Shown here piece by piece: positions 31,254-41,309 of a stretch of DNA of 64,000 nucleotides. Every line of letters begins with the position of its first letter. The first letter of the stretch is position 1. Source of the stretch: Picocystis sp. L7 (lineage: Eukaryota > Chlorophyta > Picocystophyceae > Picocystales > Picocystaceae); assembly GCA_020975725.1 (NCBI GenBank), contig QXJR01000011.1, forward strand, positions 186,001 through 250,000, read 5' to 3'. A model generated the notes under the pieces. The model ran no database searches. It saw only the letters and a list, made by a program, of their open reading frames with translations, and was not told the origin of the DNA. The position numbers were made by a program, and so were the translations under genes.

Positions 31254-32009
31254 CTATTCGTTTTCCTCCACCTCGATGTTGGGTCGCTTTCCTTCCGACA
31301 GTGCCTGTTTCCGCCTTTTGCTCAGTGTTGTGGCCATTTCCTGTTCGGTCACGTCGGCTTCCTCCGCACCTGTATCTTCTGCGGCCTTCCGTTTCACGTC
31401 GCGTTTCTCCTTTTTCTTTTCCATCTTTTGGGCGAGTTTCTGCGGATCGAGAGTCGCTTGGGTCAGCACCACTTCCATCGCTACTTTCCCGTTCGGTTCA
31501 ACACCTCGTCGAACGGTCGAGGTCGCACCTCGATGTCTGGGTTTTTTCGATTGCATGAAATCCGTCCGATCACGGCTGTCGGTGGAGGGTCTCCATCCAT
31601 GATGACCACGCTGGACGCATCCGCGATCGCCTTTCGTCAGCTCGCACGTTCTTCGATCGAAGGCACAAGCCGCTCGTCGTTCTCCTCGGAGGCGTCGGTG
31701 TCCAGCAGCACGTACCATCCCAGGCCTTCCTCTTCGTTTTCCACGTCCGTTTCTCCGCGCTCTTCCACCGGTACATCCACCTCTTCCTTCCGACGTTCTT
31801 CTTCTTGTTTGTTCTTCTCCTTCTCCTGCGCTCGTTGCATGAACTGCTCGTCGTCGGTCAGCCATCCCCTCTTCCACGTCTCCATTTCGCGTCTTTCGGT
31901 CCCGTTCCTTTTCCACACGGACGGTTCCAATCGTGTCCCATCCTTTCCCGTCCCTTACACGCACCTTCAGGCCCATCAGCGTCGAAGAGAACCGCGCATT
32001 TCCCGCCAT
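31254..32009 (-). CDS. MPHOSPH6: M-phase phosphoprotein 6 (MPP6), nuclear exosome cofactor, four exons
   Basis: MPP6 tethers the exosome to MTR4 and acts in 5.8S rRNA maturation and nuclear RNA decay. Exons on the minus strand are 32009-31965, 31843-31716, 31610-31529 and 31439-31254, for 146 residues. Joined, the start reads FSSTLMGLKFMQRAQEK, matching the conserved FMQR motif. GCVVIMDGDPPPTAVIGRIS and NPDIEKL correspond to plant MPP6's VVI-EGDP, GR-S and NP-I segments. Introns are 121, 105 and 89 nt with donors GTGCG, GTACG and GTGCG, and CTGAC boxes 17-30 nt before each AG. The lysine-rich C-terminus is typical. Three introns in a 440-nt coding sequence is dense for this window. A duplicated ACTTAAC block lies 37-91 bp upstream. 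Confidence 0.9.
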   Translation of the reverse strand: MAGNARFSSTLMGLKVRVRDGKGWDTIGTVRVEKERDRKTRNGDVEEGMADRRRAVHATSAGEGEEQTRRRTSEGRGGCTGGRARRNGRGKRRGRPGMVRAAGHRRLRGERRAACAFDRRTCELTKGDRGCVQRGHHGWRPSTDSRDRTDFMQSKKPRHRGATSTVRRGVEPNGKVAMEVVLTQATLDPQKLAQKMEKKKEKRDVKRKAAEDTGAEEADVTEQEMATTLSKRRKQALSEGKRPNIEVEENE

Positions 32010-32045
32010 AGCCAAGACCAGGACGGGCATGCGCCGAAACCATCC

Positions 32046-32116
32046 ACTTAACCTTGGACTTAACCTCGGTCCTCGCCACGGACTTAACTTTGGACTTAAC
32101 CTCGGCCTTCTGCCAG
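32046..32116 (-). promoter_or_regulatory. Tandem 36-bp repeat with four ACTTAAC boxes, MPP6 promoter
   Basis: ACTTAAC occurs at 32046, 32058, 32082 and 32094. The spacings of 12, 24 and 12 show a 36-bp unit present twice. Read toward MPP6 the box is GTTAAGT, 37-91 bp upstream of its ATG. Similar GTTAAG boxes precede RPSA and LeuRS. Confidence 0.7.
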
Positions 32117-33424
32117 GAAGGAGGGGACACCGAGGGCGGGAGGAAGAGGGAGGAGTGAGAAGGGTTTAGGGTACAGCCAGGGAGCTATGGGAGGCGAAGG
32201 GGAAGGACGAGCGGTTGCTGCACGTGCAACTTGTACGCGCCAACCGAAGGATGGAACACAGACGAAAGACGAGGGGAGACGCGAGGGAGAAACTCGCGTC
32301 GCGACGTGTCACGCGTGGAAGTCGAACCGCGTGGCGAAATGTGAGGTGGTCTCTACCACCGACGGAAGGGATCCAGGTGGACCTGCCTTCCCGTTTCCCA
32401 CGCAGTGCCTTCGAGGCGAGCCGGTCGCAAAAGAGCATGCCCACGTGGCACAGACGAGAATTGCGGAATACACAGGCCTCAAGCAGTCCTGGACACGAAG
32501 GTGGACGTGACGTCCGCCTGCATTTGACGACCTGTGGCCCACGTCCGCAAATAGATCACAAGTGCGGGTCTTCCGTCCCTGACGAACCTCGCACGCGATC
32601 CCAGACCGTACCGTCGACAGCTTGTCACCTTCGTTCGCTATCACGTTGCATCGGAACACCAATCATGGTCGAGCGCTTCCTTCCTTCGTGTCGATAAGGT
32701 GTAGACCAATCGAAACGCAGCAACGGATGTGGGAAAGTCGTGCTCTTGCTGCCGAGGAACGAGCACGAGCTCCCTCTTTCGTTTGTCTCGCAGGAGGATC
32801 CTCTGCGGGTCATGTAAGGAGACGGGGCCGCACGGACCCGGAAACGCATCTGCCTTTTTCCCCGGATAGATGCCCGGACTCGCCTTTCAAGCCGTCCCGG
32901 TAGACCCGGTTCGTCTTTCCCTTGAAAACCGAACGATGGCACGTCTCGGATCTTGGTCTCGAAGACCCACTTTCGGATAGGTCGGTCCGAAAGATCGAAG
33001 GCCTCCAACTGGGCGAGATTCTTACACGTATCGATATCAACGAGTCTGCATCGATGTGCAGGGGCTCGCGTATCGAGACCTCGTTCCGCCACGTCTCTCG
33101 TGCACGTCCCGTGGAGGACGGTGCCCGGTCTCCCGAAAGGTAGGGAAAAGGTAGCACGAGAGGGACGCTATCCACCTTCCTCTGCGCGGCTTGGTTTCAC
33201 GGCACAGCGACACGTCCTCTATACATCTCTCTCAGAGGATCCTCTCCTGTGCAATGTACCTCTGCGGGTGATGTACGATCTGTCCGAGGAATCCGCCCCT
33301 CCTTCGGGCCTCGTCCTCTGATTCGCCCGAGCTCATCGATCGGACCCTCGGATCCTTTTCGGGTCTGATTGGGAACCTCTCTCGGGTTCGAACCCGGATC
33401 GATCTCCTTTTCGATCTCCCGACT
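32117..33424. other. Intergenic region between MPP6 and the START gene
   Basis: About 1.3 kb without a supported gene. It includes a telo-box-like GGTTTAGGGT at about 32164-32173 on the MPP6 side. On the START side a perfect CGGGTTCGAACCCG palindrome lies at 33383-33396, about 30 bp before the START ATG. A lone CTGAC at about 32577 could belong to an unseen 5'-UTR intron of the START gene. Confidence 0.45.
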
Positions 33425-34792
33425 ATGGCCAGGGAAAGCTCGTGCTGGGCATCAAACGAGTTTCGTGCTCGGCCGCCACGCGCGCACGAGTGGGCGCCTC
33501 TCGACCGCCTCTGGCGCTCGAAACGGTTGCTTTTGGACGCGTGCGTCGCATCAGAGTGTGACGTGGAGGTCCTGGAAGCATCCCTCGTGATGGCTGCGTC
33601 CGTGCTTAGCGGCGTGATGGCCCGGTGGCCAGCCATGGCTTCATCTTGGGAACCGAAGGACGGGACGACCGTCTCGCTCCGAGAGATGGCTATGGCCCTC
33701 CTCCTCTGGAACTCGATCGGTGGAATGGTCTATCTGACAGGTGTCATACGATGGAGGCAAATTGCACAAGTCGTGATGGGTTGGTGGAGGCGGAATTCTT
33801 CGCAAGGGTCTCTCGGAAACGTGTGCTCTGGACTTGCCGTCACCATGGCCGCCTCGGCACTGTGGTGGTCTTGTAGGAAGCTTTTGCGGTGGCTGCACGA
33901 ACTGAGGAAGATCGAGGTGGTGGAACACTTCCCCCAGACATCTTCTGAGGACGTGGTTTCAGAGGAAGACCTGGCAGACTTCAAGAATAAGGCATTCCAG
34001 ACCACTGGGAAGGGTTGGGAAAAGATCGTAGACAAGGGCGAAGGCTCCGTAATATACACGGCATGGAGAATGGCACAAAGTTCTGGACCGACATTGTACT
34101 TGAGTCGGACTGTGCTTGAGGGTATATCGGCGCCGACCATGAGAGAGTTTTACCTCGATGATGGAAATCGCAATAAGTGGGACCCATGCCACAGTCAGAG
34201 CACAAGTCTGAATGAACACAGAGGGTGTGATTTTGTGAGATGGATAAGAAAGTATCCATGTGTTTCGCCTAGGGAGTACATCATTGCAAGACGAAGTTGG
34301 GATGAAGATGGTGCCTTGTACACCATCACCAAGTCTGCAGAACACCCTTCAGCCACCGATCCACCACGTGGGATGCGCAGGGTGAATTCTTTTTATTCGA
34401 GTTGGTGTGTGAGAGAGATAGACTCGACGCTACGGCCAGGTACCAAAGCCACAGAAGTTACCCTCCTTCATGCAGAAGACCTTGGCGTCAGCGAATCCTT
34501 GGCCAGATTTGTGATACGGCAGGGCCTGTGGACGTTCGTGAAGAAAATGACGCCTGCAGTCAATGAGTACCACAAGAGAAGAACAGAAGGAGCGGGAAAC
34601 TTGGAAGGTAGGCATGCAGCTATCAACAAAATTTCAGATCCCAGCCAATTGCCTCCTGCTAATAAGCGAAAGGTGCTGGTTTCTGCAGTTGGTGCAGTAG
34701 CTGTCGCTTCTGGTGTGGGCGTTCCACTGGCGGGTGCAACCTATCTAGCAGCACTTGCCGTTGCTGGACAGGCCAGGGGAGGGCGTAGGTAG
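33425..34792 (+). CDS. START-domain lipid-binding membrane protein, plant CP5-like
   Basis: From the ATG at 33425 the frame encodes 455 residues. Two hydrophobic segments near residues 80-105 and 135-160 suggest an N-terminal membrane anchor. A START domain at about residues 195-400 contains LYLSRTVLEGISAPTMREFY, DDGNRNKWDPC, PCVSPREYIIARRSWDEDG and EVTLLHAEDLG, the same pattern as plant START proteins of the CP5-like group (polyketide cyclase/dehydrase superfamily). It ends with an alanine-, glycine- and valine-rich hydrophobic segment, possibly a further membrane helix. It probably binds or moves a lipid, ligand unknown. AATAAATAAA follows the stop by about 15 bp and is a likely polyadenylation signal. 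Confidence 0.86.
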   Translation: MARESSCWASNEFRARPPRAHEWAPLDRLWRSKRLLLDACVASECDVEVLEASLVMAASVLSGVMARWPAMASSWEPKDGTTVSLREMAMALLLWNSIGGMVYLTGVIRWRQIAQVVMGWWRRNSSQGSLGNVCSGLAVTMAASALWWSCRKLLRWLHELRKIEVVEHFPQTSSEDVVSEEDLADFKNKAFQTTGKGWEKIVDKGEGSVIYTAWRMAQSSGPTLYLSRTVLEGISAPTMREFYLDDGNRNKWDPCHSQSTSLNEHRGCDFVRWIRKYPCVSPREYIIARRSWDEDGALYTITKSAEHPSATDPPRGMRRVNSFYSSWCVREIDSTLRPGTKATEVTLLHAEDLGVSESLARFVIRQGLWTFVKKMTPAVNEYHKRRTEGAGNLEGRHAAINKISDPSQLPPANKRKVLVSAVGAVAVASGVGVPLAGATYLAALAVAGQARGGRR

Positions 34793-35156
34793 TGTGCGGT
34801 TGGTGCTGGAATAAATAAATGGACCTATGGGAAATTTTGCAAACGGACAATTCGGATTCAGGATTTTTGTGTACGTGTTTATCTTGTAGTAAAAGAGTGT
34901 TGTCACTCGTTTCTTCCAAGCTGTTCATGCTGTGAATATCTGGAACCCAATAGGAATGACAGTATCACACGCCACACCCTAGAAATATAACCTTACAAGC
35001 TCGGCCCACAACTTCATTCATCCCATGTACTGCAAACCCTAAAATTCTTTTGGTGCCAGCAGCAGATTATTGTTTCTTGAATTGGGCGAAGTCATCAGCC
35101 TAGTTCCATCCGGCTGAGGTGACATAAATGGTGTGCCAATGACTACAGTGTAGCCT
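34793..35156. other. Convergent intergenic region
   Basis: These 364 AT-rich bases separate the stops of the START and Tousled-like kinase genes. AATAAATAAA lies at about 34810. An AAACCCTAAAA string occurs at about 35034 but is not in a promoter position. Confidence 0.6.
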
Positions 35157-37160
35157 TCATGTTTTACTCGTTTTGCTGAAGGACAGGAATGAGTGGTTCA
35201 GCAATGCCCTCACGTCGGGCCTTGCACTTTGCTTGTATGTGAGACAAGCCTGGATGAATTGCTTGCAGTCTTGCGATAGAGATGGCCTTTGTGGAAACTC
35301 GAGGTGGTGGGCTTCCTTGCGCACTGCATCTTCTCGCAGGATTTTCTCTTGTGAGTACTCGTGCCCAAAAGGTCGCTTTCCAAACAAGATCTGATACAAG
35401 ATAATACCAACGGACCACACATCCACTTTGCTGCTGATAAGTGCAGGGTTGGGCCCTGTCTCAAAACACTCGGGCGGCAGATACCAGTAGGTGCCTGCAC
35501 CTTGAGAAGTAAGCTCAAACATACTTCCAAGCCCATGTTCCTGCACTTTGCTTAGACCAAAGTCGGTGATCTTGAGTTGACCTGTTTGGTCAAAGAGAAT
35601 GTTTGCGGGTTTGAGATCATAGTGTATGACTCTATGCTCAGGTTGCTGGATGTAGCATAATGCATTGAGCAATTGGTACGCTATTGCTCTGGACTCCTTC
35701 TCGCTAACAGTGCCAAACTTTTTGAGGTAGTTGTCGAGATCGCCACCTTCACAATACTCTAGTATCGTCCCGAATGTATCGGCGTCAATCTCAAAAATGT
35801 CCAGGAGCTGCACGATATTTGGGTGGTGAAGTGCTTTGTGGATATTGTACTCACGGATCGCATGTTTGACGTAAGATTGTTTTCGTGACTCTGACCACTG
35901 CAGATTAAGCTGGTGGATTTTACAGGCAACCACGGTCAGATCCTTGAGGTCCAAGGCCTTGTAAACTTCGCTGAAGCCCCCTTTGCCTAACAAGTTGAGC
36001 AGTACGTAGCGATCGTTGAGAATAGGATGCATATTGAACAGAGAATTATCTTCGTCCTTCACCCTTTTCAGCTCTCTCAGATGGCAGTGCTTTTCGGCCA
36101 TCAATCTTTCTAATTCTTTGGTGAGGGCATCCTCCTCGCGTCTCATCAAAGCCAAACGACCCTTGTAGATTTCCTCGTTGCACACATATTCCTGAGGGCT
36201 TATCCACTGCAACTTGACTGCCTCTGATGCCTTTTCTCCAGCAGCTCCTGGTGGAGGCAGTCGCCGTTTGTTAGCTTTTCGAATTCCTTCCAGCACTTCC
36301 CTTCGCAGCGTCAATTCTCTTTGCTTGCCACGAAGCACCCTGAAGTCTTCTCCTTCTTCCCAACTTTCTGTGAAAACTGTACCTGTGCGCTGATATGTGA
36401 TCGTTCCCAAACGACACGACACTTGGCACACCTTCAAACGGCATTCCCTACGCTCAGCTTCTGCAGCTTCCACTGCCAGTTCTGCAGCAACTTTGCAAGC
36501 TCTCTCCTCCAGCTTTTGGTGGGCCCGCAGCAGGTCTGCTTCTTTGTCTTCTCTGATCTCTCTGGCTCTTTCGAGCTCCGCAATGCCTCGTTGCAAGTCA
36601 GATTTTTCTTGTTTCCATTGTTCTGCCTCCTTCTTGTGCCTGTTCAAGACCTCGGCTAGCTTTTTATCAAAGATCTCCTGTAGCTCGGCTTCCTTCCTCT
36701 CAATGGCACCCTCTATGCCGTGAGAATCTTGCCCATTTTTCTTGTCAAAATAATCACTGATAGTACGCACCACGTGTCTGCCGCTTTCGCCCATCCGATG
36801 TTTGGGACTGCTCATGTCTGGGCTGTGTCCTTCCCTTTCGAAACTCTTCAAGCTCCTCTCTTCTACAGCAGGAGCACCCTTCCTTTTCTGGGAGGACCCC
36901 GTCCTTCTGTCCGCTTCGTCGCAGCCAAAAGTGATTTCTTCATCCGACTCTGCGCTCAGATCCTTGCCCACTTGTTTAGGACTGTCCATTGCACTTCGAA
37001 AGTGTCGACTGTGGGATCGATTCTCGGGACAAGCAGGTGTCGGAGGCGCAGCTTGACCCACCATCCGCCGCTCCAAGGCCAAGAGCTTGGCTTGTGCGTT
37101 CTCACGACCCCTTCCAGATCCTGAAGCGCCCATCAAGTGGTGCAGATACTCGTCCGCCAT
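35157..37160 (-). CDS. TLK: Tousled-like serine/threonine kinase (TLK)
   Basis: TLKs phosphorylate the histone chaperone ASF1 in S phase. The ATG at 37160 (MADEYLHHLMG) gives 667 residues; an earlier in-frame position has no ATG. Residues 1-140 are low complexity with possible nuclear signals. A coiled coil covers about 150-380, typical of Tousled and needed for oligomerisation. The kinase domain fills the C-terminal 290 residues: glycine loop LLGKGGFSEVYKALDL, VACKIHQL with the ATP lysine, catalytic VIHYDLKPANIL in the TLK-specific HYD form, DFGLSKV and APE-region YLPPECF. It is a single exon. Two E2F-like sites lie 33-57 bp upstream of the start, fitting S-phase control. Confidence 0.95.
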   Translation of the reverse strand: MADEYLHHLMGASGSGRGRENAQAKLLALERRMVGQAAPPTPACPENRSHSRHFRSAMDSPKQVGKDLSAESDEEITFGCDEADRRTGSSQKRKGAPAVEERSLKSFEREGHSPDMSSPKHRMGESGRHVVRTISDYFDKKNGQDSHGIEGAIERKEAELQEIFDKKLAEVLNRHKKEAEQWKQEKSDLQRGIAELERAREIREDKEADLLRAHQKLEERACKVAAELAVEAAEAERRECRLKVCQVSCRLGTITYQRTGTVFTESWEEGEDFRVLRGKQRELTLRREVLEGIRKANKRRLPPPGAAGEKASEAVKLQWISPQEYVCNEEIYKGRLALMRREEDALTKELERLMAEKHCHLRELKRVKDEDNSLFNMHPILNDRYVLLNLLGKGGFSEVYKALDLKDLTVVACKIHQLNLQWSESRKQSYVKHAIREYNIHKALHHPNIVQLLDIFEIDADTFGTILEYCEGGDLDNYLKKFGTVSEKESRAIAYQLLNALCYIQQPEHRVIHYDLKPANILFDQTGQLKITDFGLSKVQEHGLGSMFELTSQGAGTYWYLPPECFETGPNPALISSKVDVWSVGIILYQILFGKRPFGHEYSQEKILREDAVRKEAHHLEFPQRPSLSQDCKQFIQACLTYKQSARPDVRALLNHSFLSFSKTSKT

Positions 37161-37192
37161 CGTGACACGCTTCGTGACAGCCGCGGCGACGC

Positions 37193-37217
37193 TTGGCGCC
37201 AAAATTCACGCGCGAAA
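37193..37217 (-). promoter_or_regulatory. Paired E2F-like sites at the TLK promoter
   Basis: Reading toward TLK, TTTCGCGC (37217-37210) and TTTTGGCGCCAA (37204-37193) lie 33-57 bp before the ATG. Both fit the E2F consensus TTTSSCGC. E2F/DP control of replication genes is well established in green algae and plants. Its action here is inference. Confidence 0.65.
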
Positions 37218-40200
37218 CTCACCGGGTTTCATCCCGGTTTCCATCGGGTCTGTCTCTCCCAATCGAAGCCGGACACTTGTCCTTGAACGGTTCTAGTTCT
37301 CGCACTTGGAGCAGTTTGGGGCCATTCCTGAATGGACCAGGCCGGCCAATCTGTGGGTAGTGTTTCCTATTGGGTCAGAGGGAGTCATTGTGTGTTGTAT
37401 TGGTGAAAGAAAAAGGCGGTCCGAGGCAATGCGCGTGAAGGTTGCGGAAGCAAGGATGCTCAAGCAGGTCGAAAGAAAAAGTGTTTGGCAAGCAAAAGAA
37501 GTGCATTTGCTACAGTCCGCTCGGATATCGCTTTGTTTGCCAAGAGACAACGAACACCACATTGCTTGTGGATGAAGATTCATCCACGTGATACCAATCG
37601 GTGAACATAGTAATTTGCACTAGGATTGCCATTTCATCGGATCGTCCAAAGTTCTAGGGCAGTCTTCATGCGTCGGCCGCTAGTACAATCATATTGAAAA
37701 TGTTCCACGAGAAGAGATGGTGCGATTCCAGCATTGGCTACACTTGAAAGAAGGACTCTTCTCAATAGAGATGATTGCCAAATAAGGAGACCTGCACGGA
37801 TTAGAAGGAACACGAGTAGCCAAGCGCGAGCAGTTGACTTGACAATCGATGGTTCACTCTTATAGCAATGCGTAGAACAACGGACTGGGCAAGCCCAAAA
37901 TCTAAGGCATTCCGAGAAAATCGTGTCCGAGATCAAGATCCCACAAACTTTGCATTGCATAATTCGTACAAGAGGGAGGATTGCAGTATAGGCAAGAAAG
38001 ACGTCTTCTCTCGGGTAAGATAAGTGAGACGTGTAGTAGATCCCACCTCGATAGAGCACTTTCTCCGGTTTTTTCAATTGTGCAAGGGATGGGCCTTCAT
38101 GAGGAAGTTCCCACTATTCGTATATCATTACTAGAAGTAAAAATGGTTTCTTTCCATGTAGCCTGGAGAGGCTTATGGGGTGGAGAATGCCCTTTGTGCC
38201 ATTCCATGATAGATACCTCTCTGCAAAAGGAAGTACATCTACTTATGCCCCCGCAAGTGCATCATACCAGTGGGGACGTCCACTAAAGCACCCATATCCA
38301 AACACGTTCAAAGGGGAACCTTCCCCTACCTTCGAATGAGCAGTTACACGCAAGCGTCTTCAAGAGCACGTCTAAGAATTTAAATTGAAAGTCTATCATG
38401 CCAAGCCTGCGATATCTTTTGCAACATTCCTTCAAATCGGTTGCGTGCTTCTTCAAGATCGATTGGTCAAACGATGAAGTAACCATTACATGTATTCCGT
38501 ATGCCTTGACGTTTCTCGAAGTTATGCCATTCATGTCAAGCTCCTTCAACCACGTAGATGGTTAAAAGTGCCCTGGCTTCTTCCCAAGAAGCCCAAGGTG
38601 CCTCCCAAAGCACCTTGGAGGGGGGCAATAGATTAGCTTTTTGTTCCTCCTTTGAAACCTTTTCGGGAGCAAACTCCTCTCGAATTAAAGAAAGCATGTT
38701 AAAAGCAACGCATGTTGCTTTATCTTGCCGAAATGGGAGAGAGCTCTAGCGATCTTTGTGTATGTATATTGTCTACTCTAGCAAAACACGGACATAAGAC
38801 AAACGGAAATACAAACGCTCTAAAACCTATTCTTTTGATAGCCCCTCGCAAGTTCTATCATTGCATCAAGTGCAAACATATTGCAAAATATGGCATCAAC
38901 GTCACCACGGATAAATAACACCTCCTCACTGGCCAACAATCACTGTGAAGTGTTTCCAAGCCAAATGCATTGGAATGTTTGTAATTTCGGTCAACTTTAG
39001 GGTGGCGTATTCTCCGAACCATGTTCGGCTCTCTCAAACACCCTCCGTGAGATCATCCTACTACTTGAACTCCATGACCAAGACGAATGACAATCACGCT
39101 CTTACTGACGTATGAGGGTGCGAGGCAATCACGGAAATAATATCAAACGAAGCTTCGAAAACTTCGGAGCAATGTAAGCACACATAGCGCATGGGTGGAT
39201 ACCTTCATGGGACGTATTTACATGAAAATATCGCCCTCAAATTCACTCAACAAAGAGCTTGAATACTTCCTTAAATCATCAATAACAACGGCAAAATGCT
39301 CAAGATTCCTCACCCCCGGCAAAATATTGGAAAGGCAGCCATGAAGGACCAATCCTACACCGAGAGGGTGCCATGACATTGGTGACCCTATGAAAGTTTG
39401 ACATAAGGATCTACATCCAACAAAATGTTTTTGACCCGAGGATAAAACATGACAAAGTAAGCATAAGGGGCTCCAAGGTAACAATATCTTTGCGTCAACA
39501 TTGAGGAGGGTGACTCTCATCCCCATCGTCTCATCCGTTGTGCAAGACCCGCGGCAATGGGGGCATTGCACATGCCTAAATCGGCCTCCCTTTCATTCGA
39601 TTCGCAGCATTCCTGCGAGAGTTGGTAAACCCTTTCGTGCCCTTCTCCACTCGTCTTGTTAACTTTGACAATTTTGAGCTGGATTTGTTCGACAGGAAAA
39701 AGGTAGGAAAAGTCAGGCAAACTATACCGATAGCTCGGGCGAATGTATCAATTGCTCCCCGGTGGACCGTGGAGGTTCGGGAGCGGAACTGTCGGCATGG
39801 CTTCTAGCCTTCGGACGCCCCAACGACATGCCCCGTGATGGAAAGGCCCCCGTTTCATTCCGATGCAATTGTGCTTGCGATCCAGAGCAACGAAACCGAG
39901 TCGGGGGTGTAGACAACGGGATTGCCTCACCTTTAGAGCAACCTGCACCCAGCTGAAAGCGACCCTCCCATTGGCTAGGTGGGATCATGTCCGGGGTGGA
40001 TCCTTCATCTAGAATTCTCTTCCACGATCGAAAGGTCGTTCACTTGTGGTTCGTGGAGTCTTTGTAATCGAAAGCTGGTTTCTTCCACTCCGGACCGTTC
40101 AATCCACATCCTTCGGACGCCCTTCATTCCGTATGCCTCTGCGGTCACTGCCCGCCCCACCCCGATTTCACGAGTCGTGGAAAGAACGAGTTCTGTCTCT

Positions 40201-40658
40201 TTCTGCGATATGCTCAGAGTCATTCGCCCCACATTCCTTTTCCGATTGCTCAGATGACGAAAGCGAACCCATCCGCCCCGGGACAGGCTGGCGGGGTCGT
40301 TTTCAACCCTCCAATTGGTCCTTCGTTCGAACGTACGACAGGGATCGAGGCCGGGCCCACGTGGCCAGGACGTCCTGGATCTCAGTTGTGTTCCATCACC
40401 ACCCTTCGGAAAGACAATCCACACCGGATCTGCTCCCCTTCCAGAGAGAAGACCCCAGGACGGAACCGGACTGGATTAGAAGGAGGGACAGTTCAGGGTG
40501 GGTCACAAACCAACCCAGACACGCGGGGTCGAACACAAGACACACGCTGGTGCCGTTTGGACGTGTGTCGACAGGGCGGCTGGGGAGAGCAACACACGAG
40601 CAAGGCTGGCGACTCCCGCGTTCAGTGGGCCAGGCCGACGCGATCCTGCACCTGTGGA
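37218..40658. other. Large gene-free, AT-richer block, 3.4 kb
   Basis: The longest stretch without a supported gene. Open frames are short and lack recognisable domains. It holds a 9-bp-stem hairpin at 38593-38618 (CCAAGGTGC and GCACCTTGG). The right end from about 40.0 kb turns GC-rich with C/T-rich strings, presumably the MYB promoter. It may contain decayed mobile or duplicated sequence, but I cannot identify a family. Confidence 0.5.
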
Positions 40659-41309
40659 ATGGTGATGAAGGATCCAAGCAAGAAGAGGGCGTCGGTGGGA
40701 GGCGGACGACCCGTGCATTGGTCTAAAGCCGAAGACGAAGCCCTAAGGAAGCTGGTGGCGGAGCACGGGACCAAAAAGTGGACACTCATCTCGAGTCTCC
40801 TCAAAACGAAGCACAGCAAACAGTGTCGTAGGAGGTGGAAGAACGGGCTCAGCGAAGAAATGAAGTCCTGCGAATGGACTCCCGAAGAAGACAGGATCTT
40901 GATGGACATGCAGAAAAAGGTTGGCAACCGTTGGACAGAAATCGCAAAGAGCCTGGTCGGAAGAACAGACAACGCAGTAAAGAATCGTTTCTTTGCCCTC
41001 TCAAAGAGAAACGAAAGAACCACAAGCATGATAGCCAAAAGCAGCGAGTCCTCTACATCAAGATTCTCAAGTAGTTATTGCATCGAAGAAGAAGAAGAAG
41101 AAGGAGCACAGGTGGTGGACACACAACCACTCGTCACCGAAATCATAGGTTCAGATCTCATTGGATTTGAGGGGTGCGAGAAGGAGTATCATGATGACGT
41201 AGGAATCCCGCTGGACAGCGTGTTCCTGAGAACACAGCCAACAACGCACTTAATGGATGCCCTTGATCTGATCCATGAACTTCCAGGGGATTTACTATCC
41301 TTCTGGTGA
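40659..41309 (+). CDS. R2R3-MYB transcription factor, FOUR LIPS/MYB124-like
   Basis: The ATG at 40659 gives 216 residues. The R2 repeat lies at about 20-65 (WSKAEDEALRKLVAEHG, CRRRWKN) and R3 at about 70-117 (WTPEEDRILMDMQKKVGNRW, TEIAKSLVGRTDNAVKNRF). The CRRRW form of R2 and the GNRWTEIAK and GRTDNAVKNRF of R3 resemble plant FLP/MYB88, which restrain cell division, more than animal c-Myb. After the DNA-binding region come a glutamate run and an acidic tail ending in hydrophobic residues, a possible activation domain. The frame is open upstream to another ATG at 40254, but that segment looks like non-coding promoter sequence. Function in this alga is not known. Confidence 0.86.
   Translation: MVMKDPSKKRASVGGGRPVHWSKAEDEALRKLVAEHGTKKWTLISSLLKTKHSKQCRRRWKNGLSEEMKSCEWTPEEDRILMDMQKKVGNRWTEIAKSLVGRTDNAVKNRFFALSKRNERTTSMIAKSSESSTSRFSSSYCIEEEEEEGAQVVDTQPLVTEIIGSDLIGFEGCEKEYHDDVGIPLDSVFLRTQPTTHLMDALDLIHELPGDLLSFW

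Noticed and set aside
31618-31654. 37-nt intron in MPP6 with donor GTGCGAG
   Set aside because: CTGAC would lie 8 nt from the donor and the frame would not match; the 105-nt intron with donor GTACGTG restores the conserved CVVIMDGDP segment.
40254-40658. Extended 135-residue N-terminus for the MYB protein
   Set aside because: Sequence looks like promoter (C-rich, no conserved features) and FLP-type MYBs have short N-termini; kept as an alternative only.
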